Part shown: positions 46,820-60,680 of the stretch, one piece after another
Layout: the number at the start of each line of letters is the position of its first letter
Position numbering within the stretch: the stretch's first letter is position 1
Assembly: GCA_019914995.1 (NCBI GenBank)
Contig: CM034144.1
Location: 3,813,489-3,877,488, forward strand
Origin: Acanthochlamys bracteata
Taxonomy: Eukaryota > Streptophyta > Magnoliopsida > Pandanales > Velloziaceae
Length of the DNA: 64,000 bases
Reading direction: 5' to 3'
Position numbers and translations under genes: made by a program
The notes under the pieces: model-generated
Told to the model about the DNA's origin: nothing
Databases searched by the model: none
Seen by the model: the letters and a program-made list of their open reading frames with translations, nothing else

Positions 46820-49800
46820 ATTCCGAACAATAGGTTTGTTTCATCCTATTTTGAGCTTATTGCAAGTGATAGCTTAGTTCTTGTAGAATAGAGTCCCTTT
46901 GTCTCAGCTGGGTTCCAAGAAGGCAAGTCGTAACAGAGCCCCATCACAAGAAACCAATAAGAGTGATATTTTTGTTGCTGAATGAACACGGGTATTATAT
47001 GAATACTTTGCCGAATGGAGCCATTGCATCCAACGCCTTGGGTGCTCGCATATGAATCAACGCAAGTAAGTTTCTAATGCTTTATTAATGATCTCAGTCT
47101 GGCCATCGGATTGGGGATGATAAGCTGAAGTCATGTGCAAGGTGGTGGCTTGTAGTCTATGCAGTTCTTGCCAAAAGGAACTCAAGAACACTGAGTTTCT
47201 ATCAGAAACAATTGACTCTGGGCATCCGTGAAGCTTAACTATTTCTCTACTGAAAGTTGCAGCAACACTGAGAGCTGTGTATGGATGTCGAAGTGGTATA
47301 AAATGGGCATATTTGCTCAATCTGTCCACTACCGCCATGATCACATTCTTTCCCTCTGACCATGGTAACCCGTCAATGAAAGTGCATGGATATGTCAGTC
47401 CAGATTTTGTCCAGTATGGGGAGTGGTTGCATCAACCCTGCTAGTTTGAGGGTTCGATGCTTTTGCCTTGGCTTATGTAACACATGTTTGTATATACTGT
47501 TGAACATTCTTAGACGTACCTGGCCAATAAAACTGATTGCAAAGACGTTTATAGGTTCAAAAGCGTCCACCATGGCCTCCCATAGCTAAGTTGTGCGCCT
47601 CAAAAAGAAGTTGATTGTGAAGAGAAGTACTCTCGGGGATCCAAATGCGTCTTTGGTACAAAAGATAGCCATTAGACACTGACAACTCTGACCTGGAACC
47701 GTCTCTTGCTGCTGAAATCAATGATATAAGGGTTGGGTCTGATTGTTGAGCTAGACGCAAGTCATCCCAAAAAGAAGGCCGTAGAGTGATGATTGCTGCA
47801 ATAGTGGTTTCAGGCATGCAAGACAAAGCATCGGCCACTACATTGTGTTTGCCTGAATGATACTCAATGCGGTCGTCGTATCTAAGCAATTTCACGAGCC
47901 ACTTTTGTTGATGAACAGTGGATATTGTTTGTTCTAAAAGATACATTAAGCTCAAATGATCTGTTTTTATTATAGAATGATTTCCAAGAAGGTATGGGCA
48001 CCACTTTTGGACCGAAATAACCAAGGCCATAGTCTCCTTCCAATAAGTAGATTTGGCAAGAGATGTTGGTGAGAAAGACTTACTGAAATATGCAATAGGC
48101 TTGCTATTTTGGGAGAGCGCAGTGCCAATACCCTTTCCTGAAGCATCAGTTCCACTGTAAATTCTTGTGTGAAATCTAGTGTGGCCAGAACAAGTGTGTT
48201 TGCCATGTCATTTTTCAGCTGGTTGAAGGTAATAGTTGCTGAAGAAGTCCACATGAAGGCGCTCTTTTTCAGCAGATCGGTCAATGGAGCTGCTAGTAGA
48301 GTATAATTCTTCACAAACTTTCTGTAATAACCAGTAAGCCACAAATTCCCCGCAATTCAGTTATAGATGTTGGAGTTGGCCAGTTGAACATAGCCTCCAC
48401 CTTGTTAGGGTGCAGCAATACACTCTGCTGAAACCATATGCCCGAGGTACTCAAGCACCTACAAACCGAAGCTACATTTCTTGATGTTTGTGTACAACCT
48501 TTTTTTTTTTTTGCAAAATAGAAACTGTAGTGGCAAGATGCCCAAGATGATCCCACCAAGTTTTGCTAAAATCTAAAATGTCATCAAAGAATACAAGTAT
48601 AAACGTAAGTGTGGACGAAACACTTCGTTCATGAGGGATTGGAAGGTTGATGGTGCGTTCGTCAAACCAAAGGGCATCACATCATAGTGGCCATCATGTG
48701 TTTGAAATAATGTTTTGTGTATCTCATCCTCCTTGACACGAATTTGATGGTAGCCCGATTTTAAATCGAGTTTTGAAAAGAAACAAGCACCATGCAACTC
48801 ATCCAATAATTCATGAATGACTTAAATCGGGTATTTATCCTTCACCATGATATCGTTGAGGGCTCGGTAATCAACACAAAATCTCTATGAACCGTCTTTC
48901 TTTTTAACAAGTAGCACTGGAGAGGAAAACACCTAGCAACGTGGATGTATAATTTCTTGGGCGCCTTGGGGGAAGACCAAAAATAGAATTAAAGACAGAA
49001 GAATGCTTGTCTAATAATGCCTGTAAATCTGCTGAAAGTTTCTGATTGTGCTTGTTGGAATCATTAGAGTCTAGTTGTATTGTCATTATGCCGAGTGAAC
49101 AAAGCATTTGTTTGGGGCAAAAACTTGTTAACTGGAAACCCGTCCTTCACATATGCCTTCCAAGATGTATTCTTCCCCATGAAGGAAAATCTCATGTTCG
49201 AACGGTCTCAATTGCAAATAACATCACCTAAACTTCTTAGCCATTGAATATCAAGTATTAAATCCATGCCTCCTAAGGGAAATGGGTAAGCATCAATAGT
49301 CATCTTTGCTCCTTGCATTACTAAGGGCACCTTATGAAAGATCACATCAATGGAAAGAGGTTTACCCTCAGCCAACTCAACCTTCAACAGCCATAATGCA
49401 GTGGACATCAATCGTAAGTGTTTTGCGAGCTTGTTGACAATGAAAATGCGAGTGCTTCCCAGTCAATCAAAATAAAAACTTCTTGCTGCTTGATCTTGCC
49501 AACTACATGTAATGTTTGAGGACTAACTAACTCATTAATAACACTAAGTGAGAGTGTGGCCTCTTCAGTAGTCAACTCCTCGATGAGCACCTCATCATTA
49601 TCGGTATCATCTACATATCCTACAAGATAGTACAGCCTGGTTGTGCATCGGTGGCTGCGCTCTTATTTCTCGTCACAATAGAAACATAAGCCACTTGCTC
49701 TATGGTTGTTTACTTCAGCTAGAATCAAACTTGATTGCTTTCCATGACTTGACTGCGACGGTGCCATGGAGGTAGTACTCACAGGAGTTGCTTTTGGAGT

Positions 49801-50080
49801 CCTACTCAGTGTTGTTGCTGTTTGGAAGGTGTGGGAAGGAAGGATCTTTGCTTTCCTTTGTTAACATGAGTGCTTATGCTCATATGGGTGCGCCAGACGA
49901 TATGCCGTTTGTAAGTCTTTCGGTTGCAAGGCTATCACATCAATGGTAGTTGAGTTCAAACCTATAAGTAACCATGAGTGATAAACTTTGCTCTCAGTAA
50001 AATAGAATATAGAAAACTTTTGGTAAGAATGATCACTACTCAAGACGAAATCTTCGTAAGATTTAAATGTTCACTGACAG
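46820..50080 (-). mobile_element. Ty3/gypsy LTR retrotransposon fossil
   Basis: On the minus strand, parts in the order of a Ty3/gypsy element can be recognised: a gag zinc knuckle (about 49,640-49,700), a protease-like region (about 49,200-49,590), reverse transcriptase (about 48,573-48,950, with the SGYHQIRV and PFGLTNAP motifs of the family), RNase H (about 47,850-48,350) and integrase with its zinc-binding part and core (about 47,057-47,600). The element is broken by many changes, at least half a dozen by the way reading is interrupted. No pair of long terminal repeats was recognised, so it is an old fossil. A related 3' piece lies at 40,250-40,753, beyond the hAT element. Confidence 0.85.
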
Positions 50081-52524
50081 TGTAGCATAACGAATGTGGC
50101 AATAGATGATAGAGATAACACAAGTATAACAACATTGAAGATTCCGCCATAAATTTGCCAATCCTAAATGATACAAATACAATTTCATTTTTTTAAGACC
50201 AATTATATTGAAGAATACACATTCTGACGAACACTTACTAGATCACCAAGTATGGTAGAATATTAATTCCAACTTATTTTATGAATTCACTCGCTCTTGA
50301 AAGTGTAGAAATAGAAAGTGATAATTTTGGTTATTAAATCGGTCGACCCGAGTTTGACCGGTTATTAAATAGGTTGGATTAGATTTGATAATTTTGATTG
50401 ATATAAATTCAAAGGTTTGAACGAATTTCACCCGATTATTAAGGATCGATATGAAACTGTCCCATTAATTCAAGCAACTTCTACGGATAGCTAAAAGAAG
50501 AAAGTCACTGTTACCATTACTTGAGATCCACTAGTCCATTCTAAGCTGCAGCACTTGGCCCCAAATCACTTGTGCAACTCTAGTGCAGAAATGGGTATAT
50601 TTTCACTCAAATATACTAAAGGAAATCTAAACTCAACATATAAGGTATATCCAAATTCAAGTCTAATACCAAATAGCCACCTGGTGTAACCCGTTTTAGG
50701 ATTTCATACATTCAACCATTCATCCTATTTTCAATTGACTATACAATTAATGTTAGAATTAGTGAGTTGTAGGCCCTACTAGCTAATGAGACAATCGGAG
50801 CCCGAAAGGCACAAGGCAAAATGAGTCAAGACTAGTCCAATAACACGTTCAAGGGTTCAAAACGGGCACAAAAGAGCATAGAACTCACCTCGGCCATGGG
50901 AACCGCCAGCTAGAGGGGGAATTTCAACAGCAAAATGGAGTATCAATAGCAACGAAGCTAGCAAAGACGACTATGAAGTAAGATGAAAACTTCGGTGGTC
51001 GAAATCACCTGATAATGCGTTGTTGAATTCCTTGATACATATATAAGGATAAGGTCTCCTGAATGTTATTCATTTGATACGTGGATGGTGGTCAGAGTAT
51101 CTTCCATAAGGATTTAGTTTTTGCAAGCTTTGGTTGCTATTGCCTATGCATTGAGAAGAAGTTGAAAATGATTCACCTTTAATGAAGAAGTTGAAAATGA
51201 TTCACCTTTAATGAACATTAATGCATTATTTTTTTGTTCTTCTTGCTCCAAAATGCTTGTTCATGTCTATGTAGTTTCGTTGTACTAGTTGATGCTAAAT
51301 TTTATTTGTATTCCCACCTTTCTTTCTTAGTTTAGGGAATGTTAAACTTTGTTCCTGACTTTATTGGCTAAAGAATCTAGATTGTTGACTTAAAGACATA
51401 GGGAAAGAAACAAGTTTCTTTGTAGTACTTGTTGTACAAATTGACTTAACCTTAGGGAAGAATCAAGTTTGTTTTTGAATTTTATTGACTTGGAGGTACG
51501 ATATTGCTTTTGAACATTTAGTTCTTGCTTTCAGAATATTGAATGACATGTGAATTATGGATATAGTTGTGGGTTAGGCTATTGTGGATGAAAGATTCTC
51601 TATCCAATATGTAACGAGTTAGGGTGTTATGGATGAAAGATTCTTTATTTTTTTATGCAACCAAGCTTAGGCTTAGAAGGTTCTTGTAGCAAACAAATAA
51701 TTTAATTGCACGTAGATTTTCTGTAAATATTTTAGAAAGCTTACTAATTGGTCCGTTAGTTACATCTTAACTAGGAGGGGACAAAAAAAACAAACCTAAC
51801 ACCGCATGTTTACACAAGATGAGTATAGAGTTTACTTTACTAGAATCTTGACTAGCGCATGCAAGTAGGCCATTAATATTTAGCTATTGACATACCGATG
51901 TATATATGGTACTCCACGCTTGTACTTAAGTCCCAATAGCAAAGGTTGCATTGTTGTTCATATGGACTCATCAAACAAAGAGCAATCTTTCGGTCTTCTA
52001 GGGACTGCCTTTTAGAGTGTTTATTCCAATAATATATTTCAGACTGTCCTATTACATTTCAACTTCGAATTTATAGCGAGATCAACTTATATCCACTTTA
52101 GTAATATGAGGCAAGTTGTTCCTTCAACCATGTAGTATGAACTATTTTCCTAAATAACTTCTTGTGTACAAACATACTTCGTATTCTTACGTATTGGTTT
52201 TGGATATCTCTATGCAGATCGCTTGTAGGATATGACAAGCCTTCATTGTTTTTGCACAAAGCAAGAATGAAAAAACTCTCCACTTGGATTTCAAAGAAGA
52301 TTTCTGATTTATATAATGATTTGACAACACTTCAAACAACAATTTATTCATATAACTACCATAAACTACCAAATGAACTTCAACCACTAATTCAAAAGTC
52401 TTCTTTCAAATATAAAGTAACTACCAATAACTAATTGTCAAATTATTATTTACTTATTTATTTATATTTAGACAATTCTAACAATTCCCTACTTATTTAA
52501 ATATCAAATATATAAACTTCAACC
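50081..52524. other. Intergenic sequence, nothing firmly recognised
   Basis: Beyond the retrotransposon fossil I find no gene or RNA. About 50,330-50,470 has GACCGGTTATTAAAT-type repeats that may be remnants of another element. A 29-bp unit starting GAAGAAGTTGAAAATG is perfectly doubled at 51,155-51,212. Open frames of 60-90 codons near 52,100-52,430 occur on both strands over the same bases and show no domain. Confidence 0.4.
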
Positions 52525-53771
52525 AGAAATTGTAGCAATAAGTTTGTCATGTATTTGCAACTGGCTGTTTCAGTATAGTTGCATTTAGATAATAGTCGTG
52601 TAACATGCTTAGTGAATTTATTTGTTCTTCGTTTACTTTGTTTTGTCCTTTTAGTACCAGTTTCCTGCCATTTCAGAATAATGTTTATTCTTGTCTGTTT
52701 GTTCAGAAGTTGGAGTCACCGCCTAAGGAATGACTCGGCCATACTCCTTTCTGTTCGAGAAACAATTTACATTTCAAGTGTATGCATCACAACTATATTT
52801 TTCTTTTGTTGATTACAAATATGTTTCCTCTAACATCTTTTAATAAAAGATTAGGAGACTTGTTTCTACTTCTTATCTAAAAATATTTGTTCGTTGTTTT
52901 AAAACTTGTTACTTTATTTTAGTTAAATCCTCTTTAGTAAACCGCCTTGATTATAAATTATCTTATACAGGAGTAACCTGTAACACAAAAGTGTTGCTGA
53001 ACATCCACACACAGTCGTAAGGGAGAAATAGATTTGTTCTAATTCACAGATAATTTTTGAATATTGTTACGACTTTTGCTCATCTACTTTAAACTAGTCC
53101 CCAATTTATGCTTACTGTCACGTTTCATTAAATTGTAACGGTACGTGTAGAAAGGTGTGGTACTCTATGATGTTATTGTGATCAACTTGGTATTCTAGTA
53201 CATGTTGAGATCTTAGTTGTATTTCATGAGAAAAACAGACAATCCTAATCATGTAAATTTTTTGTGACTACTTGAGCAGCAGTATTTCGTTTAATTTTTT
53301 CGAATTTTTCTTAGAGGCACTTTTTGTGCTGATTATTTGCTCTTTCCTTCAGAAAAACAACTTGAAGAGAAGGTTTGAACTATGACGCAGATAGAAGAAT
53401 ATTTGTTAATGATGTCCAAATCTCTTAAACTAAAACTTTTAAAAGCTTGTAATACATTTTACTAATCATTGTTAGTGTGTCGCTGTTGTTGAATTTGAAG
53501 TTAGCCTCAAGGTTGAAACTTTCTTTTGCGATTCTGAATTCAACTCTATCTACTGGGTTCTTAAGCACCTCATTTTGAAGTTCAACAGGTGGAGTAGATT
53601 GTTTCCTAACTTATTTGTTTTACAGACGATAATGTTATACGTCAAGTGCGTTTTGTCACAATTTTTACTTGTTAGTTTGTTTCGTTTGCATTTTCAACAC
53701 ACACAATCTCTAATTTCATTTCCCTTATCGTGTCAACTAAGTCAGGTTTAATGGTTTCACACTTTGTGCAG

Positions 53772-53870
53772 GAAGAAGTTGCTGATGATGATCTCATCAA
53801 TGTTTACTATCCTCATGCAGTTGCTGTTAATAGTGGCTTTAGCATTGTCTTAAGACAATTTTAAAAGTGG
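53772..53870 (+). pseudogene. Exon-like segment of array unit 1
   Basis: After a polypyrimidine-type stretch and TTTGTGCAG comes an open segment reading EEVADDDLINVYYPHAVAVN. Copies lie at 56,090, 58,367 and 60,681. The peptide is nearly identical in all four; unit 3 has two substitutions (D to G, Y to N). After about 25 shared residues the units drift and end in stops. I do not recognise the family. Downstream in each unit (about 54,165-54,235 here) a second exon-like stretch after TTTCTAG reads INITSQMLVEILRSEVFKW. Together they look like exons of one captured or duplicated gene, not an active one. Confidence 0.4.
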
Positions 53871-56089
53871 TGCTCTAATAGAATCTAGAAAGAGAGGTTA
53901 GAATCACTGGTAATTCTTGTTTCAACATCCATTCAGATCTTCTGATGGATATGCAATATAAATTACGAACCATTTACTAATATTGATCAACAACGCTAGC
54001 AAACGTTCTCAACCCATAGCATTTTCCTATAAGTTTAAATAGTATTTAGTATTTTCTTTTTCTGTGATGGTCTGATTGTTCTTGTGCGCAAATTGCATGT
54101 GAAGGTTATGCTTGTAGACTCCATATAATTTGCTACTTTATTTTGGTGTCTTTCTCTTGTTTCTAGATTAACATAACGAGCCAAATGCTGGTTGAAATTC
54201 TAAGGAGTGAGGTTTTTAAATGGAGGCAATCGTGAACTCTTAGGGTTGAAGGCTTATCAATCAGGCAATAGATCAAGCAATCGCTTTCTTCCTTAGATAA
54301 GTTTCACACTTTTGTGAATAATTTTGTTTCTCCTTACTCAGTTTGCTTGGTACTAGTTTTATCTCATTTCTTTCTCTCATTATTTTAGTTTAAGAAAAGC
54401 AGCGGGGTGGTTGTTGAGCGTCAAAATGTTTGTTATGGCTTGCATGCAATTTTCTTTTTATATTATTAATGCTTTGCATTGGAGCTTGAGGAATGACTAG
54501 ACTCTAGTAGTGCATTATCTATTTTTTTTTTTTTCCTCAAGATGGTTTTATTGCATACTATTTTGCTGTTAACCTCAGGACTATAATCCTCAACAAACCT
54601 TTGAGCTGTGAGAAACAGAAGACAGTCATGGTAGAAATAAATTTGTCATGTATTTATAACTGGTTGTTACAAAAAATTTGCACTTATTTGTCCTATAAGG
54701 TGCTTGCTGAATTTATTTGTTCTTTGTTTACTTTGTTTTATCATTTTAGTACCAGTATCTTGTCATTTCAGAATAATGTTTCATCCTTATTCGTTTGCCA
54801 AGAAGTTGGAGTCACCGCTAAGGAATAGCTTGGCCATACTACTACCTGTTTGAGAAACAACTTCCAATGCGAGTGCATGCATCACAACTATATTTTTATT
54901 TTGTTGATTACAAAGCTGTTTGCTCTAACATTTTTTAGTAAAAGTCGAAGAGGCTTGTTTCTACTTTTAATCTAAAAGTATTTTTTCATTGTTTACTATA
55001 ACATCTTAATTTCCTTTACGGGATAGTCATGTTAATATCCATGTTTTGGTTTAGTTGTGTAAGTTGGGCCTGTCCGTGGACTTTAATCAGCCACCATCTC
55101 TTAACACTTATTAACAATGTCTCAACAACCCTAGAAATTTCTAAGTGCAATTATTTCATTTCATTTTACCTTCTACCTTACTCTCTATTTCTTCCTTTCG
55201 CCCAAGCCTCGCTCACCGTGATTCCCCCACCGCTCCAAGCTTGTTGCCGATCGTCGTTTTCTTCTCCCACGCTCCACTTTTGGTTTGTTTAGGTTGGGAT
55301 ACTATATTATTGTAGCATCTATCTTCCTTGACCTTTTTCAGAAAGTTAGGTATTCGTAATGGAAAATTACATCACCAGCCTTTTTAAAAAAATTATGGAA
55401 GGTGAGAAAATTATTTTGTTCGATCTCATCTTCACTTGTTATATATTTTAAAATTGCGTATTTACTTTTGTCTCGCAAGGTAAGTTTTGGTTTTGTCCTT
55501 TCAGATTTGATATGGCTATTTCTCATAACTGAAGTCTTTATTCTTGAAAAAAACAGACAATCCTAATCATGTAAAGTTTTTGTGACTATTTGAGCAGTAG
55601 TATTCCGTTTATATTTTTCGAATTTTTCTTACAGACACTTTTTTGTGCTGGTTATTTGCTCTTCCTTTAGAAAAACAACTTGAAGAGAAGGTTTGAACTA
55701 TGATGCAGATAGAATAATATTTGTTAATGATGTGCAAATTTCTTAAACTAAAACTTTTAAAAGCTTGTAATACATTTTACTGATCATTGTTAGTGTGTCG
55801 CTGTTGTTGAATTTGAAGTTAGCCTCAAGGTTGAAACTTTCTTTTGCAATTCTGAATTCAACACTATCTACTGGATTCTTAAACACCTCATTTTGAAGTT
55901 CAACAGCTTGAGTAGATTGTTCCCTAACTGATTTGTTTTACAAACGATAATGTTGTACGTCAAGTGCGTTTTGTCACAATTTTTACTTGTTAGTTTGTTT
56001 CGTTTGCATTTTCAACACACACAATCTCTAATTTCATTTCCCTTATCGTGTCAGCTAAGTCAGGTTTAATGGTTTCACACTTTGTGCAG

Positions 56090-56195
56090 GAAGAAGTTGC
56101 TGATGACGATCTCATCAATGTTTACTATCCTCATGCAGTTGCTATTAATAGTGGCTTGAGCATTGTACTTAAGAAAATTTTAAAAGTGCTGTTCT
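56090..56195 (+). pseudogene. Exon-like segment of array unit 2
   Basis: This is the same segment as at 53,772: EEVADDDLINVYYPHAVAIN followed by SGLSIVLKKILK and then stops. The second exon-like stretch in this unit (about 56,485-56,550) reads SQVLVETLRGEDFKWRQS. The family is not recognised. Confidence 0.4.
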
Positions 56196-58366
56196 GATAG
56201 AATCTAGAAACGGAGGTTAGAATCACTGGTAATTCTTGTTTCAACATCCATTCAGATCTTCTGATGGATATGCAATATAAATTACGAACCATTTACCAAC
56301 ACTGATCAACAGTGCTAGCAGACATTCTCAACCCATGATATTTTCCTTTAAGTTTAAATAATATTTAGTATTTTGTTTTTCTGTGATGGTCTGGTTGTTC
56401 TTGTGTGCAAATTGCATGTGAAGGTTCTGCTTGTAGACCCCATATAATTTGCTACTTTATTTTCGTGTCTTTCTCTTATTTCTAGATTAACATAATGAGT
56501 CAAGTGTTGGTTGAAACACTAAGGGGTGAGGATTTTAAATGGAGGCAATCGTGAACTCTTAGGGCTGAAGGCTTATCAATTCAGGCAATAGATCAAGCAG
56601 TTGCTTTCTTCCTTAGATAAGTTTCGCACTTATGTGAATAATTTTGTTTCTCCTTACTTAGTTTGCTTGGTACTAGTTTTATCTCATTTTTCTCTCATTA
56701 TTTTAGTTTAAGAAAAGCAGCGGGGTGGTTTTTCAGCGTCAATGTTTGTTATGGCTTGCATGCAATTTTCTTTTTATATTATTAATTCTTTGCATTGGAG
56801 CTTGAGGAATGACTACACCCTAGTAGTGCATTATCTATTTTTTTTCTTTTCCTCAAGATGGTTTTATTGTTTACTATTTTGCTATTAACCTCAGGACTAC
56901 AATCATCAATGAACCTTTGAGGTGTGAGAGACAGAAGACAGTCATGGTAAAAATAAGTTTGTCATGTATTTACAATTGGTTGTTACAAAGAAGTTGCATT
57001 TATTTGTCCTGTAAGGTGCTTGCTGAATTTATTTGTTCTTTGTTTACTTTGTTTTATCGTTTTAGTACCAGTATCTTGTCATTTCAGAATAATGTTTCAT
57101 CCTTATTCGTTTGTCATTGGAGTCACCGTCATTACTACCCCGCTTGAAAACAACTGTGTATCATCACAACTTATTTTTTTTTTTTATTGATTACAAAGCT
57201 TTTGTCTAACATTTTTTAGTAAAAGACGAGGATGCTTATTTCTACTTTTTATCTAAAACATTTTTTTTGTTTAATAATAACATCTTAATTTCCTTTATGA
57301 GATAGTCTTATTAATATCCATGTTTTGGGTTAGTTGTGTAAGTTGGGCCTGTCCCTGGACTTTAATCAGCCACAATCTCTTAACACTTATTAACAATGTC
57401 TCAACAACCCTAGAAATTTGTAAGTTCAATTATTTCATTTCATTTTACATTCAACCTTCTCTTTGTTTCTTCCTTTCTACCGAGCCTCCCTCACCGTGAT
57501 TCCTCCACCGCCCCAAGCTCGTTGCCGATCGTCGTTTTCTTCTCCCACGCTCCACTTTTGGTTTGTTTAGGTTGGGATACTATATTATTGTAGCATCCAT
57601 CTTCTTTGACCTTTTTCAGAAAGGTAGGTATTCGTAATGGAAAATTACATCACTAGCCTTTTTAAAAAAATTATGGAAGGTGAGAAGATTATTTTGTTCG
57701 ATCTCATCTTCACTTGTTATATATTTTGCGATTGCGTATTTACTTTTGTCTCGTAAGGTAATTTATGGTTTTGTGCTTTCAGATTTGATATGGCTATTTC
57801 TCATAACTGAAATCTTTATTTTTGAGAAAAACAGACAATCCTAATCATGTAAATTTTTTGTGACTATTTGAGCAGAAGTATTTCGTTTAACTTTTTCGAA
57901 TTTTTGTTAGATACTTTCTGTGCTGATTATTTGCTCTTTCCTTCAGAAAAAGAACTTGAAGAGAAGGTTTGAACTATGATGCAGATAGAAAAATATTTGT
58001 TAATGATGTGCAAATATTTTAAACTAAAACTTTTAAAAGCTTGTAATACATTTTACTAATCATTGTTAGTGTGTCGCTGTTGTTGAATTTGAAGTTAGCC
58101 TCAAGGTTGAAACTTTCTTTTGCAATTTTGAATTCAACTCTATCTTCTGGATTTTTAAGCACCTCATTTTGAAGTTCAAACAGGTGGAGTAGATTGTTCT
58201 CTAACTCATTTGTTTTACAAACGATAATGTTATACGTCAAGTTTGTTTTGTCACAATTTTTACTTGTTAGTTTGTTTCGTTTGCATTTTCAACACACACA
58301 ATCTCTAATTTCATTTCCCTTATCGTGTCAGCTAAGTCAGGTTTAATGGTTTCACACTTTGTGCAG

Positions 58367-58470
58367 GAAGAAGTTGCTGATGACGGTCTCATCAATGTTT
58401 ACAATCCTCATGCAGTTGCTGTTAATAGTGGCTTGAGCATTGTACTTAAGACGATTTTAAAAGTGGTACT
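58367..58470 (+). pseudogene. Exon-like segment of array unit 3
   Basis: The segment reads EEVADDGLINVYNPHAVAVN and then SGLSIVLKTILK before stops. The paired stretch (about 58,763-58,830) reads INITSQVLVETLRSEVFKW. Unit 3 carries changes in the otherwise invariant DDDLINVYY core. Confidence 0.4.
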
Positions 58471-60680
58471 CTGATAGAATCTAGAAACAGAGGTTAGAAT
58501 CATTGGTAATTCTTGTTTCAACATCCATTCAGATCTTCTGATGGATATGCAACATAAATTACGAACCATTTATCAATATTGATCAACAGCGCTAGCAAAC
58601 GTTCTCAACCAATGGCATGTTCCTATAAGTTTAAATACTATTTAGTGTTTTCTTTTTCTGTGATGGTCTGGTTGTTCTTGTGCGCAAATTGCATGTGAAG
58701 GTTCTGCTTGTAGACTCCATATAATTTGCTACTTTATTTTCGTTTCTTTCTCTTGTTTTCTAGATTAACATAACCAGCCAAGTGCTGGTTGAAACTCTAA
58801 GAAGTGAGGTTTTTAAATGGAGGCAATCGTGAAATCTTAGGGTTGAAGGCTTATCAATCAGGCAATAGATCAAGCAGTCACTTTCTTCCCTAGATAAGTT
58901 TCGAACTTTTGTGAATAATTTTGTTCTCCTGACTCAGTTTGCTTTGTACTAGTTTTATCTCATTTCTTTCTCTCATTATTTTAGTTTAGAAAAGCAGCGG
59001 GGTGGTTGGTCAGCGTCAATGTTGTTATGGCTTGCATGCAATTTTCTTTTTATATTATTAAGGCTTTGCATTGGAGCTTGAGGAATAATTAGACTCTAGT
59101 AGTGCATTATCTATTTTTTTTCTTTTCCTCAAGATGGTTTTATTGCGTACTATTTTGCTATTAACATCAGGACTATAATCCTCAACGAACCTTTCAGCTG
59201 TGAGAGACAGAAGATAGTCATAGTAGAAATAAATTTGTCATTCATTTACAACTGGTTGTTATGAAAGAAGTTGCAATTATTTATCCTGTAAGGTGCTTGC
59301 TTAATTTATTTGTTCTTTGTTTACTTTGTTTTATCATTTTAGTACCAGTATATTGTCATTTCATAATAATGTTTCATCCTTATTCATTTGCCAAGAAGTT
59401 GGAGTCACCGCTAAAGAATAGCTTGGCCATATTATTACCTGTTTGAGAAACAACTTCCAATGCGAGTGTATACATCACAACTATATTTTTATTTTGTTGA
59501 TTACAAAGCTGTTTGCTCTAACATTTTTTAGTAAAAGACGAGGAGGCTTGTTTCTACTTCTTATCTAAAATTATTTTTTCATTGTTTAATGTAACATCTT
59601 AATTTCCTTTAGGGAAAGTCATGTTAATATCCATGTTTTGGGTTAGTTGTGTAAGTTGGGCCTGTCCTTGGACTTTAATGAGCCACAATCTCTTAACACT
59701 TATTAACAATGTCTCAACAACCCTAGAAATTTCTAAGTTCAATTATTTCATTTCATTTGACATTCTACCTTTTTTCTATTTCTTCCTTTCTAACGAGCCT
59801 CCCTCACCGTGATTCCTCCACCGCTACAAGCTCGTTGCCGATCGTCGTTTTCTTCTCCCACGCTCCACTTTTGGTTTGTTTAGGTTGGGATACTATATTA
59901 TTGTAGCATCCATCTTCCTTGACCTTTTTCAGAAAGGTAGGTATTCGTAATGGAAAATTACATCACCGGTCTTTTTAAAAACATTATGGAAGGTGAGAAG
60001 ATTATTTTGTTCGATCTCATCTTCACTTGTTATAAATTTTGCAATTGGGTATTTACTTTTGTCTCGCAAGGTAAGTTTTGGTTTTGTCCTTTCAGAATTG
60101 ATATGGCTATTTCTCATAACTGAAATCTTTATTTTTAAGAAAAACAGACAATCCTAATCATGTAAATTTTTTGTGACTATTTGAGCAGTAGTATTCCGTT
60201 TATCTTTTTCGAATTTTTCTTAAAGACACTTTTTTGTGCTGATTATTTGCTCTTCCTTTAGAAAAACAACTTGAAGAGAAGGTTTGAACTATGATGCAGA
60301 TAGAAGAATATTTGTTAATGATGTGCAAATCTCTTAAACTAAAACTTTTAAAAGCTTGTAATACATTTTACTAATCATTGTTAGTGTGTCGCTGTTGTTG
60401 AATTTGAAGTTAGCCTCAAGGTTGAAACTTTCTTTTGCAATTCTGAATTCAACTCTATCTACTGGATTCTTAAACACCTCATTTTGAAGTTCAACAACTT
60501 GAGTAGATTGTTCCCTAACTGATTTGTTTTACAAACGATAATGTTGTACGTCAAGTGCGTTTTGTCACAATTTTTACTTGTTAGTTTGTTTCGTTTGCAT
60601 TTTTAACACACACAATCTGTAATTTCATTTCCCTTATCGTGTCAGCTAAGTCAGGTTTAATGGTTTCACACTTTGTGCAG

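Noticed and set aside
46820-50080. Long terminal repeats of the gypsy fossil
   Set aside because: No matching pair of repeats or primer-binding site was found on either side by eye.
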